The notes under the pieces are model-generated. The model saw only the letters and a program-made list of their open reading frames with translations. It was not told where the DNA came from and searched no databases. The position numbers and the translations under genes were made by a program. DNA of 64,000 nucleotides from Planctomycetota bacterium. GTDB lineage: Bacteria > Planctomycetota > UBA1135 > UBA2386. The DNA is taken from contig JACKIC010000001.1 of NCBI GenBank assembly GCA_020638655.1, positions 372,001 through 436,000 on the forward strand, written 5' to 3'. Shown here in pieces: positions 29,890-37,252 of the stretch (within the stretch, counting starts at the first letter, position 1; each line of letters begins with the position of its first letter).

Positions 29890-29930
29890 CCCGACTGCTG
29901 GCTTCCGTGGTGCTGACCCCGAAGAGCTGA

Positions 29931-31109
29931 ATGAACCCCGACTTGTGGCTCCCCGACGGCGACCTCGACGCCGCCCACCGCGACTTCGCGCAGCGCATCC
30001 GCGCGTTCGCGGCCGACAAGCTGGCGCCGCACGCGCGCGCGATCGACGAGCAGCGGATGTTCCGCCGCGAGATGGTGACCGACCTCGGCGCGGCCGGCAT
30101 CCTCGGCGGTCCGCTCGCCGCCGAGCACGGCGGCGGCGGCTGGACGCCGCTGCAGCTTGCGATCGCCCACGAAGAGCTCGGCGCGGCCTGCGGCAACGCG
30201 CGCGGCTTCTGCGCGGTGCAGACCGGGCTCGTCGCCCAGTGCCTCGCCAAGTACGGCAGCGACGCGCAGAAGAAGAAGTGGCTGCCCGACCTGATCTCGG
30301 GCGCGGCGATCGGCTGCTTCGGCCTGACCGAGCCCGACGCCGGCAGCGACGTCGCCTCGTTGCGCACGCAGGCCGCGCCGTTCGCCAACGTCGGCTACAA
30401 GGTCACCGGCAAGAAGTGGTGGATCACCAACGGCGGCGTCGCCGACGTGATGATCCTGTTCGCAACCGTCGACCCGACCGCGGGCCGCAAGGGCATCACC
30501 GCGTTCCTCGTCGACACGAAGCGGCCCGGGCTCACCCGCGAGCCGATGCCGGGCATCGAACTGGGCCACCGCGGCAGCGATCACGCGGTGCTGACCTTCG
30601 ACGGCATGGAGGTCGCCGCCGACGAGGTGCTCGGCCCGATCGGCAAGGGCTTCGGCGTCGCCATGGGCGGACTCGCGGCGGGCCGCCTGTCGGTGGCCGC
30701 GGGCGCGGTCGGCATCCACCGCGCGGCGCTCGACGCGACCGTCGCGTTCACGTGCCGTCGACAGCAGTTCGGGCAGCCGCTGGCGCAGTTCCAGATGGTG
30801 CAGGAACGGTTCGCCGACCAGTTCGTGTCGCTGCATGCGAGCCGCGGGCTGGTGCATCGCTGCGCGCGGCGCCGCGACGCCGGCCGCGAGACGCACGCCG
30901 ACGTGGCGATGGCCAAGCTCTACGCGACCGAGGCGGCTGCTGCGGCTGCCGAGACCGCGGTGATGCTGCACGGCGCGCGCGGCTACAGCTCCGCGGAGCC
31001 CGTCGAGCGGCTGTGGCGCGACATCCAGGCGCTGCGCATCTACGAGGGCACGTCGATGATCCAGAAGACGATCCTGGCGCGCCTGCTGACGACGCCGCCC
31101 GCCGGCTGA
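29931..31109 (+). CDS. Acyl-CoA dehydrogenase
   Basis: A 392-residue FAD-dependent acyl-CoA dehydrogenase. N-terminal helical domain, then the FAD/substrate loop IGCFGLTEPDAGSDVASLRT, the KVTGKKWWITNGGVADVMIL motif, and a C-terminal helical domain with RRQQFGQPLAQFQMVQERFAD. The catalytic Glu lies in RIYEGTSMIQKTILAR. It makes the 2,3-enoyl-CoA, a substrate of the kind handled by the preceding enoyl-CoA hydratase-like enzyme. It ends 8 bp before the convergent motB gene, with no terminator visible between. Confidence 0.93.
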   Translation: MNPDLWLPDGDLDAAHRDFAQRIRAFAADKLAPHARAIDEQRMFRREMVTDLGAAGILGGPLAAEHGGGGWTPLQLAIAHEELGAACGNARGFCAVQTGLVAQCLAKYGSDAQKKKWLPDLISGAAIGCFGLTEPDAGSDVASLRTQAAPFANVGYKVTGKKWWITNGGVADVMILFATVDPTAGRKGITAFLVDTKRPGLTREPMPGIELGHRGSDHAVLTFDGMEVAADEVLGPIGKGFGVAMGGLAAGRLSVAAGAVGIHRAALDATVAFTCRRQQFGQPLAQFQMVQERFADQFVSLHASRGLVHRCARRRDAGRETHADVAMAKLYATEAAAAAAETAVMLHGARGYSSAEPVERLWRDIQALRIYEGTSMIQKTILARLLTTPPAG

Positions 31110-31117
31110 ACCCGCGC

Positions 31118-31855
31118 TCAGCGGCTCTCGGGCCGCGTATTGGAGAAGGCGATGCGCACGCGCGCGATCTTCTCCCAGTCAGCGACGTTGGCGCCGGGCT
31201 CTTCCTTCATCACGCGCCACGACGGTGACACCATGTGGGCGCGCACCTCGGGGCTGTTCTTGATCACCTTCTCGAGCGCCTTCAGCCGCTCGATGCACAG
31301 GTCGAGCGAGGTCACCGGGCGCCCGAACGAGTTCTTGCCGATCACGACGTCGGGCGTCTCGATGATCACGCGGATGTCCGACGTGAACGTCAACGACGCG
31401 ACGATCGTGCGCTGCAGCCAGGCCTGGATCTCGTGCTTGATCGGGAACGGCTGATTGGCGGGGAAGAAGTCCGACAGCGGCGCGCTCATCGAGATCGTGT
31501 CGTCGGTCTGCACGATGTCGAGCGAGCTGCCGGCAACCTCTTCGTAGTCGGGCAGCGCCTCCTTGAGGAACTCGCGCATCTCGCCGTCCTGCGCCGTGAT
31601 CAGCGGCACCGCCGTCGACACGTCGCCGCCGCCGGTCTGCTGGTCGAAGAGGCCCGCGTCCTTGGTCTTGCCGTCGCCGGCGATGTTGAAGGCGAAGTTG
31701 ATCGACTTCTGCAGCAACTTCATCTTCTCCAGGTCCTGCACGCCCAGCGCGTAGAGCACGACGAACAGCGCGAACAGCAGCGTCATCATGTCCGCGAAGG
31801 AGATGACCCACCGCTCGTGGTTGACGTGCTCTTCGTGCTTGTGCTTCTTGGCCAT
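31118..31855 (-). CDS. motB: Flagellar motor stator protein MotB-like
   Basis: A 245-residue protein with a short Lys/His-rich N-terminus, then a single transmembrane segment with the conserved proton-channel Asp22 in SFADMMTLLFALFVVLYALG. A linker and a C-terminal OmpA-like peptidoglycan-binding region follow (SLDLCIERLKALEKVI). This is the MotB/PomB layout, somewhat shorter than enterobacterial MotB. The gene follows motA after 20 bp on the same strand. Together they form the stator that drives the flagellum made from the flagellins at 59-63 kb. Confidence 0.9.
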   Translation of the reverse strand: MAKKHKHEEHVNHERWVISFADMMTLLFALFVVLYALGVQDLEKMKLLQKSINFAFNIAGDGKTKDAGLFDQQTGGGDVSTAVPLITAQDGEMREFLKEALPDYEEVAGSSLDIVQTDDTISMSAPLSDFFPANQPFPIKHEIQAWLQRTIVASLTFTSDIRVIIETPDVVIGKNSFGRPVTSLDLCIERLKALEKVIKNSPEVRAHMVSPSWRVMKEEPGANVADWEKIARVRIAFSNTRPESR

Positions 31856-31875
31856 GGCCGCCCCCTGGGTGCCGA

Positions 31876-32649
31876 CTAGTGCTTCTTGTCGCCGCCGCCG
31901 CCGTGGTTGCCGAGGTAGACCTTGAGCTTGCTGCGCAGCGCGCCGGGCGCGACGCCCGACTGGATGCCGACGACGCCCTCGAGCACCATGTTCTTGAGCA
32001 GCTGGTCGTGCTCGATGTGGCGCTTGAGCTTGAACGACATCGGCAGGCAGACCACGTTGGCGTAGCCGACGCCGTAGACGGTGGCGACGAACGCCACGGC
32101 GATGCCCGGGCCGATCTGCTCCGGATACTGCAGCACGCTCATCACGTGCATCAGGCCGAGCACTGCGCCGAGCACGCCGACCGTCGGCGCCAGCGCGCCC
32201 CAGGTCTCCCAGAACTTCATGCCCGCCTTGTCGTCCTCCTCGGCGATGTGCATGTCGACCTCGACGGTCTCGCGGATCGCCTCGGCCGAGCTGCCGTCGA
32301 TGGCGAGCGTCAGGCACTTGACCAGGAACGGGTCGCCCTGGCCGCTGTTGGCGTAGGTCTCGAGCGCGAGCAGACCTTCGCGGCGCGCCAGGTTGGCGAG
32401 CTCGATGATCTTCTCCATCAGGCCGTGGAAGTCGTACTTCGTCGGCAAGAAGACCGTCTTCAGCGACTTGATCGCGAACGGAATGTCGGACGGCAGCGTC
32501 GCCACCATGGTGGCGCCCAGCGAGCCGAGGATCACGATCATGAAGGCCGTGACCTGCACCAGCGAGCCCGGGTGCCCGCCCTCCAGGACCATGCCGCCGA
32601 TGACGCCGATGAAGGCGAGCACCAGTCCGAGAATGCTGAAGATGTCCAT
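31876..32649 (-). CDS. motA: Flagellar motor stator protein MotA
   Basis: A 257-residue membrane protein with four hydrophobic segments (ILGLVLAFIGVIGGMVLEGG, VTAFMIVILGSLGATMVAT, and two near the C-terminus). The cytoplasmic loop carries ELANLARREGLLALE, and the conserved Pro-containing motif is WGALAPTVGVLGAVLGLMHVM, diagnostic of MotA/PomA. The start at 32649 (MDIFSILG) matches the family N-terminus. It is the first gene of motAB, divergent from the cytochrome gene across a 348-bp region. Confidence 0.94.
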   Translation of the reverse strand: MDIFSILGLVLAFIGVIGGMVLEGGHPGSLVQVTAFMIVILGSLGATMVATLPSDIPFAIKSLKTVFLPTKYDFHGLMEKIIELANLARREGLLALETYANSGQGDPFLVKCLTLAIDGSSAEAIRETVEVDMHIAEEDDKAGMKFWETWGALAPTVGVLGAVLGLMHVMSVLQYPEQIGPGIAVAFVATVYGVGYANVVCLPMSFKLKRHIEHDQLLKNMVLEGVVGIQSGVAPGALRSKLKVYLGNHGGGGDKKH

Positions 32650-32997
32650 GCCCGCCTTGCCCCGAGTCCCGGTTGCCGCGACGCGACGATGCGCCACCTG
32701 GATGATGGATCTTCGGCGCGGTCACTTGAGCGATCGCCGGGTCGTGCTTCGGGACGATCGGCCCATCGCGCTGTGGCGAATCCCGACACCGGCTCGGGCG
32801 CCGTCGTCCGCGCGCCACTGACTCCCGGCTCCGGCGGGCTCTCGTTTCGGTGGCGGAACACGCCGGCGCGACCGGTGTCACATATGCGACACGCCTGGGC
32901 CGAAGTTCGGTGTGCCAGCCCAACCAACTGCTGGCCCGGCAGTTGCAAAGCGGGCAACCTTCGACCCTCGGGGCCCTCCCGACCCCCAGCCCACGCC
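32650..32997. other. Intergenic region between motA and the cytochrome gene
   Basis: This 348-bp divergent region has no convincing gene. A frame open toward the cytochrome gene has no ribosome binding site and no similarity. Its clearest element is a near-perfect 18-bp palindrome at 32875-32892. Confidence 0.6.
32875..32892. promoter_or_regulatory. CRP/FNR/CooA-type palindromic operator
   Basis: GTGTCACATATGCGACAC is symmetric at 16 of 18 positions. It contains TGTCA-N6-CGACA, the form described for the CO-sensing CRP-family regulator CooA and close to other CRP/FNR-family half-sites. It lies 105 bp upstream of the multihaem cytochrome start, so it may respond to a gas or redox signal. The cognate regulator is not in this window. 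Confidence 0.5.
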
Positions 32998-35586
32998 ATG
33001 AAGTCCCTCACCAAGCTCTCCCTCCTCCTGCTGCCGATCCTCGTGATCGCCGTCACCTCCTGCATCAGCGGCGGGTCCGCCCGCCTCAACACCGGCGACG
33101 CGACGGTCGATGCGCCGCTCGGCTCGCGGCAACACGCCGCGAAGGTGATGACGTCCAAGTTCTGCGGCACCTGCCACCCGGCGATCTACGCCGAGCACGC
33201 CGAGAACACCCACGGCCGCGCCTTCACCGACGAAGAGGCGCGCCTGGCGACCGGACACTTCGACCAGGAGGACTGCATCCGCTGCCACACGCCGCGCCCG
33301 ATCTTCGAGACCGGCATCGGCCAGAACCCGCAGCGCCGCTGGTACGGCCTCGAGGACGGCAACTCGTGCATGACCTGCCACTGGAAGCAGGGCGCGGACT
33401 ACGCCAACTTCGTCGGCGGCGCCGAGTGCAAGACCGCGTTCGACGACCGCGTCGGCACCCCCGAGGCGTGCGCGACCTGCCACCGCAACCACGGCACGCC
33501 CTACCAGTGGGAGAAGGCGCCCAACGGCAAGCTCGCCGGCAAGACCTGCATCAGCTGCCACATGAAGCAGATCGAGCGGCCGGTCGCCGTCGGCGGCCCG
33601 GTGCGCCGCGTGCGCAGCCACGTGTTCCCCGGCTGCCGCGACGTCGAGCACGTCGCCCGCGCCTACACCTACGACGCGCGCGTCGAGGGCAACGAGGTCA
33701 AGGTCACGATCCACAACGACGGCGCCGGCCACAACTTCCCGACCGAGCTCAAGCAGCGCGCGGTCGAGTCGCTGATCGTGGTGCACGACGCCGACGGCAA
33801 GGAAGTGTCGCGCTCGCGCATGGTCTTCCGCGATCCCTACAAGCGGCCCTACGGCCTGCACCTGCAGGTCAACTCGCAGATCCCGTCCGGCGAGAGTCGC
33901 ACGCACACCGTGCCGCTCAAGGTCGCAGACGGCACCGTGACCTGTGAGCTGCACTTCAAGTACTACTACCCGATCGAGGACAACGACCCCGACCAGGCGC
34001 GCCGCCTCGAACAGCGCAAGCTGACGTTCGCGGGCGTCACCCCGTCCGACAAGCCGGTCGAGTCCGACCCCGACGTCAAGGTCCTCACGCCCGAGCACGT
34101 CAGCGCCAAGGCCGCGGGCATGGCCAACCTCGTCGACTACGCGCACCCGCCGATCGCCGGCACCGAGATCGACCTGCCGAGCGGCACCAGCAAGGAGGAC
34201 ATCCAGCAGCTGATCGAGCTGTTCAAGTTCCCGGTGCCCGAAGGCAACCGCCTGGCGCGCACCCGCCTCGTCGAGATCGGCGAGCCGGCGATCCCGCAGC
34301 TGATCACCGCGCTCGGCTCGTGGGACAACAAGACGTTCAACCAGGCGATCGCGACGCTGCGCATGATCGGCGGTCCCGCCGAGGCGCCGGTGCGCGCCGC
34401 GCTGCAGAGCGACGAGCTCTACATCCGCATCCACGCGCGCAAGCTGGTCCCGCTGATGCGGCTGCCCGACGACGTCGACGTGCTGATCACCGAGATCACG
34501 CCGGCCCTGTCGATGCCCAACCCGCTCGATCGCGCCTCCGCCGCCGAACTGCTCGCGAAGATCGGCGGCCGCAAGGTCGGCGGCGCGATCCTGCCGCTGC
34601 TCGACGACGCCGATCCGGACGTCGTGCGCGCCGCGGCGATGGCGCTGGCCGCCGTCGGCGAGGTCAACGCCGTGACGGCGATGACGGCCGCGATGCGCGC
34701 CGCGCCGTTCGTCGAGACCCGCATGGACCTGGCCGCGGCGCTGGGCGAACTGGGCAGCCCGGCGGGCATCCCCGTGCTGCTTTCCGGCCTCGACCTCGAC
34801 GACGACCTGCTGCGCGAAGACGCGTGGGAGCTGTTCTATCCGCTCACCGGCCAGCACTTCGGCTACCAGCCGACGGCGCCGCGCCCCGAGCGCCTCGCCG
34901 CGCTGTCGAAGCTGCGCAGCTGGTGGAGCGCCAAGGGTGACGCCTCGGTGCTGCTGCCCGTGCACCACCCGTCGGCCGAGGCCGACGAGCAGGCGTGGAA
35001 GACGGTCGCCACCATGGGCGGCACGGCCTGCGACCTGCCCGCCGCGAAGAACGTGGACGCCGCCGTCGAAGCCCTCGTGACGATGGGCAAGGACGCGATC
35101 CCGGCGCTGCTGCGCGGCCTGAAGTTCCCGCCGGGCTTCAGCCAGAAGCGCGCGCTGGTGCTGACCGCGCTCTACCGCATCGCCGACAAGGGCGCGGCGC
35201 CGGCGGCCTGCGAGGCGCTGCGCGATCCGGTGCTGGGCGTCGCGGCCTACGCCGCGCTGACGCTCGAGACCTGCGGCGACATCGAGTGCGTGCCGGCCCT
35301 GCGCCGCTACACCGCACGGCTCGAGTCGACCGCCGCCCAGGGCCTCTTGCCGGCCTCGATCCCCGACATCGATCCGCTGCTGTCACAGGCCGCGCGCACG
35401 CGCCTGTTGATCGGCGATCGCAGCGCCAAACACGAGCTCGCCAACCTGCTGCTCAGCGACAACGCGGTCGCGCGGCAGCAGGCGATCGACACGCTCAGCG
35501 AGGTCTTCGGCGGCACCAAGGGCTACGACCCGAACGCCGACAAGGCCGAACGACACGCCGCGGCGAAGCCCTGGCTCGCCGACTGA
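32998..35586 (+). CDS. Pentahaem c-type cytochrome/HEAT-repeat lipoprotein
   Basis: An 862-residue exported protein with a lipobox-like signal (LPILVIAVTSC, Cys22). Five CxxCH haem-binding motifs lie at 56-60, 93-97, 124-128, 158-162 and 184-188. A beta-rich domain with GAGHNFPTELKQRAVESLIV follows at residues about 220-330, and then from about 400 a long HEAT-like solenoid (LVEIGEPAIPQLITALGSW, LDDADPDVVRAAAMALAAVG and similar repeats). The haem domain probably carries electrons, possibly for anaerobic respiration or extracellular redox. The solenoid is a likely partner-binding scaffold. The redox partner is unknown. The frame extends upstream, but this ATG with its signal peptide is the plausible start. 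Confidence 0.88.
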   Translation: MKSLTKLSLLLLPILVIAVTSCISGGSARLNTGDATVDAPLGSRQHAAKVMTSKFCGTCHPAIYAEHAENTHGRAFTDEEARLATGHFDQEDCIRCHTPRPIFETGIGQNPQRRWYGLEDGNSCMTCHWKQGADYANFVGGAECKTAFDDRVGTPEACATCHRNHGTPYQWEKAPNGKLAGKTCISCHMKQIERPVAVGGPVRRVRSHVFPGCRDVEHVARAYTYDARVEGNEVKVTIHNDGAGHNFPTELKQRAVESLIVVHDADGKEVSRSRMVFRDPYKRPYGLHLQVNSQIPSGESRTHTVPLKVADGTVTCELHFKYYYPIEDNDPDQARRLEQRKLTFAGVTPSDKPVESDPDVKVLTPEHVSAKAAGMANLVDYAHPPIAGTEIDLPSGTSKEDIQQLIELFKFPVPEGNRLARTRLVEIGEPAIPQLITALGSWDNKTFNQAIATLRMIGGPAEAPVRAALQSDELYIRIHARKLVPLMRLPDDVDVLITEITPALSMPNPLDRASAAELLAKIGGRKVGGAILPLLDDADPDVVRAAAMALAAVGEVNAVTAMTAAMRAAPFVETRMDLAAALGELGSPAGIPVLLSGLDLDDDLLREDAWELFYPLTGQHFGYQPTAPRPERLAALSKLRSWWSAKGDASVLLPVHHPSAEADEQAWKTVATMGGTACDLPAAKNVDAAVEALVTMGKDAIPALLRGLKFPPGFSQKRALVLTALYRIADKGAAPAACEALRDPVLGVAAYAALTLETCGDIECVPALRRYTARLESTAAQGLLPASIPDIDPLLSQAARTRLLIGDRSAKHELANLLLSDNAVARQQAIDTLSEVFGGTKGYDPNADKAERHAAAKPWLAD

Positions 35587-35599
35587 CTCGGGCGCGCAA

Positions 35600-35628
35600 G
35601 CGGGGTCGGCGGCTCGCGCCGACCCCGC
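35600..35628 (+). terminator. Hairpin after the cytochrome gene
   Basis: A perfect 12-bp stem (35600-35611 with 35617-35628) closes the loop GCTCG, 13 bp past the cytochrome stop. There is no T-run, so its strength as a terminator is uncertain. Confidence 0.5.
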
Positions 35629-35674
35629 GCCACGGCTAGGCTGCGACGACACTTCGACCCACCGGAGCTCGCTC

Positions 35675-37018
35675 GTGGCCGCCACCGAATCGATCTACTA
35701 CAACCCCAAGACCGAGACCCTCGCCAAGGACCAGCTGCGCGCGCTGCAACTGCTCAAGCTGCAGCGCCTCGTCGAGCGCTCCTGGCACCACTCGCCGTTC
35801 CATCGCCGGCTCTACGAGAAGGCCGGCGTGACGCCGGACAAGATCAAGACGCTCGACGACATCCGCCGCCTGCCGTTCATGACGCGCGAGGACTGGATGG
35901 CGTGCCAGGCCGAGAAGCCGCTGTTCGGGGACATGATCACGCGGCCCGAGCAGGACGCGATCCGCTACCACCTGACCTCGGGAACGTCGGGCCGCCAGCC
36001 GCTGCGTGTGCTCGACTCGCGCAAGGACTGGTCGTGGATCGCCGACATGTGGTGCTACGGCTTCTGGGGCTTCGGCATCCGGCCTTCGGACAAGGTCTTC
36101 TTCGCGTTCTCGTACGGCTCGTTCATCGGCTTCTGGGGCGCGCACTACTGCTGTGAGAAGCTCGGCTGCCTGACGCTCGCGTCCGGCAACATGACCACCG
36201 AGCAGCGCGTCAAGCAGATCGTCGAGATGGGCGTGACCGTCGTCTGCGCGACGCCGACCTACGCGCTGCGCATGGGCCAGACCGCCGAGAAGATGGGCAT
36301 CGACCTGCGTAAGGACGGCAGAGTGCGCCGCGTCGTCGTGAGCGGCGAGCCCGCCGGCTCGATCCCCGCGGTCAAGAAGATGATCGAGGAGATGTGGGGC
36401 GGCAAGTGCGGCGACACCGCCGGCATGACCGAGATCGGCACGATCATGATCTTCGAGTGTGACCACCAACCCGGCGGCCCGCACATCATCGAGGACCACT
36501 TCATCGAAGAGGTGCTCGACCCCGACAGCGGCGAACCCATGGGCTACGGCGAACGCGGCGAGCGCGTCGTCACGTCGTTCGGCCGCGGCTTCATCCCGCT
36601 GCTGCGCTACAAGACCAAGGACCTGGTCTGCAAGGTGCCGCACACGCGCTGCACGTGCGGCCGCACCGGCGACATCTACGAAGGTGGCATCCTCGGCCGC
36701 GTCGACGACATGAAGCTGATCCGCGGCACCAACGTCTACCCGCGCGCCGTCGAAGCCGTCGTGCGCGAACACAGCGAGGTCGAGGAGTTCCAGATCGTCA
36801 TCGACCGCAAGGACAACGTGCAGGACGAGATCACCGTCAAGGTCGAGCTCAAGCCCGACCAGACCGAGTGCTGGCCGCGGCTGCAGGCGCAGCTCGGCAA
36901 GGACCTCGCCGACGCGCACGAAGGCCTGCGCTTCAACCTCGAGCTGTGCAAGCAGGGCGAGCTGCCGCGCTTCGAGCTCAAGGCCAAGCGCCTGCAGGAC
37001 CTCCGCCCCCAATACTGA
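35675..37018 (+). CDS. Phenylacetate-CoA ligase (PaaK)-like adenylate-forming enzyme
   Basis: A 447-residue acyl-adenylate/CoA ligase of the PaaK type. It has the SWHHSPFHRRLYEKAG N-terminus, the ATP-binding IRYHLTSGTSGRQPLRV motif, RRVVVSGEPAGSIPAV, the adenylate-binding GDTAGMTEIGTIMIFE, and a C-terminal DDMKLIRGTNVYPRAVE hinge. These enzymes activate aryl or acyl carboxylates as CoA thioesters. A GTG start is used, with GGAG seven bases upstream. Placed near the SDR/hydratase/dehydrogenase operon, it may feed the same acyl- or aryl-CoA pathway, though an unrelated cytochrome gene and motAB lie between them. Confidence 0.9.
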   Translation: MAATESIYYNPKTETLAKDQLRALQLLKLQRLVERSWHHSPFHRRLYEKAGVTPDKIKTLDDIRRLPFMTREDWMACQAEKPLFGDMITRPEQDAIRYHLTSGTSGRQPLRVLDSRKDWSWIADMWCYGFWGFGIRPSDKVFFAFSYGSFIGFWGAHYCCEKLGCLTLASGNMTTEQRVKQIVEMGVTVVCATPTYALRMGQTAEKMGIDLRKDGRVRRVVVSGEPAGSIPAVKKMIEEMWGGKCGDTAGMTEIGTIMIFECDHQPGGPHIIEDHFIEEVLDPDSGEPMGYGERGERVVTSFGRGFIPLLRYKTKDLVCKVPHTRCTCGRTGDIYEGGILGRVDDMKLIRGTNVYPRAVEAVVREHSEVEEFQIVIDRKDNVQDEITVKVELKPDQTECWPRLQAQLGKDLADAHEGLRFNLELCKQGELPRFELKAKRLQDLRPQY

Positions 37019-37032
37019 TCCAGGACGCGACC

Positions 37033-37248
37033 ATGACCAGCCAAGACACCGACGCCCGGGACCTCCTCGGCAACGCGCTCAGCGCCGACGACCGCGAGCT
37101 CCTGGACCTCTACCGCCGCCTGCACGCGCTGAGCCGCCGCGACGACCTGCCGCCCGTGGCGACGGCGAACGTGAAGCAGGCGATGGTACTGCTCTGGAAC
37201 GCCTGCAACGACCTCGCCCTGCTGCACGAAGAACCCGGCTGCGACTAG
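37033..37248 (+). CDS. Small helical hypothetical protein
   Basis: A 71-residue acidic protein (ALSADDRELLDLYRRLHALS, VATANVKQAMVLLWNACNDL, LLHEEPGCD) predicted to be mostly alpha-helical. No family recognised. It begins 14 bp after the CoA ligase and ends 4 bp before the next gene, and its codon use matches its neighbours. It could be a small regulator or cotranscribed accessory protein. Confidence 0.6.
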   Translation: MTSQDTDARDLLGNALSADDRELLDLYRRLHALSRRDDLPPVATANVKQAMVLLWNACNDLALLHEEPGCD

Positions 37249-37252
37249 TGCC

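Noticed and set aside
31879..32997. Extension of the cytochrome gene upstream across motA
   Set aside because: The extension runs antisense to the well-supported motA gene and has no similarity. The ATG at 32998 begins a typical lipoprotein signal.
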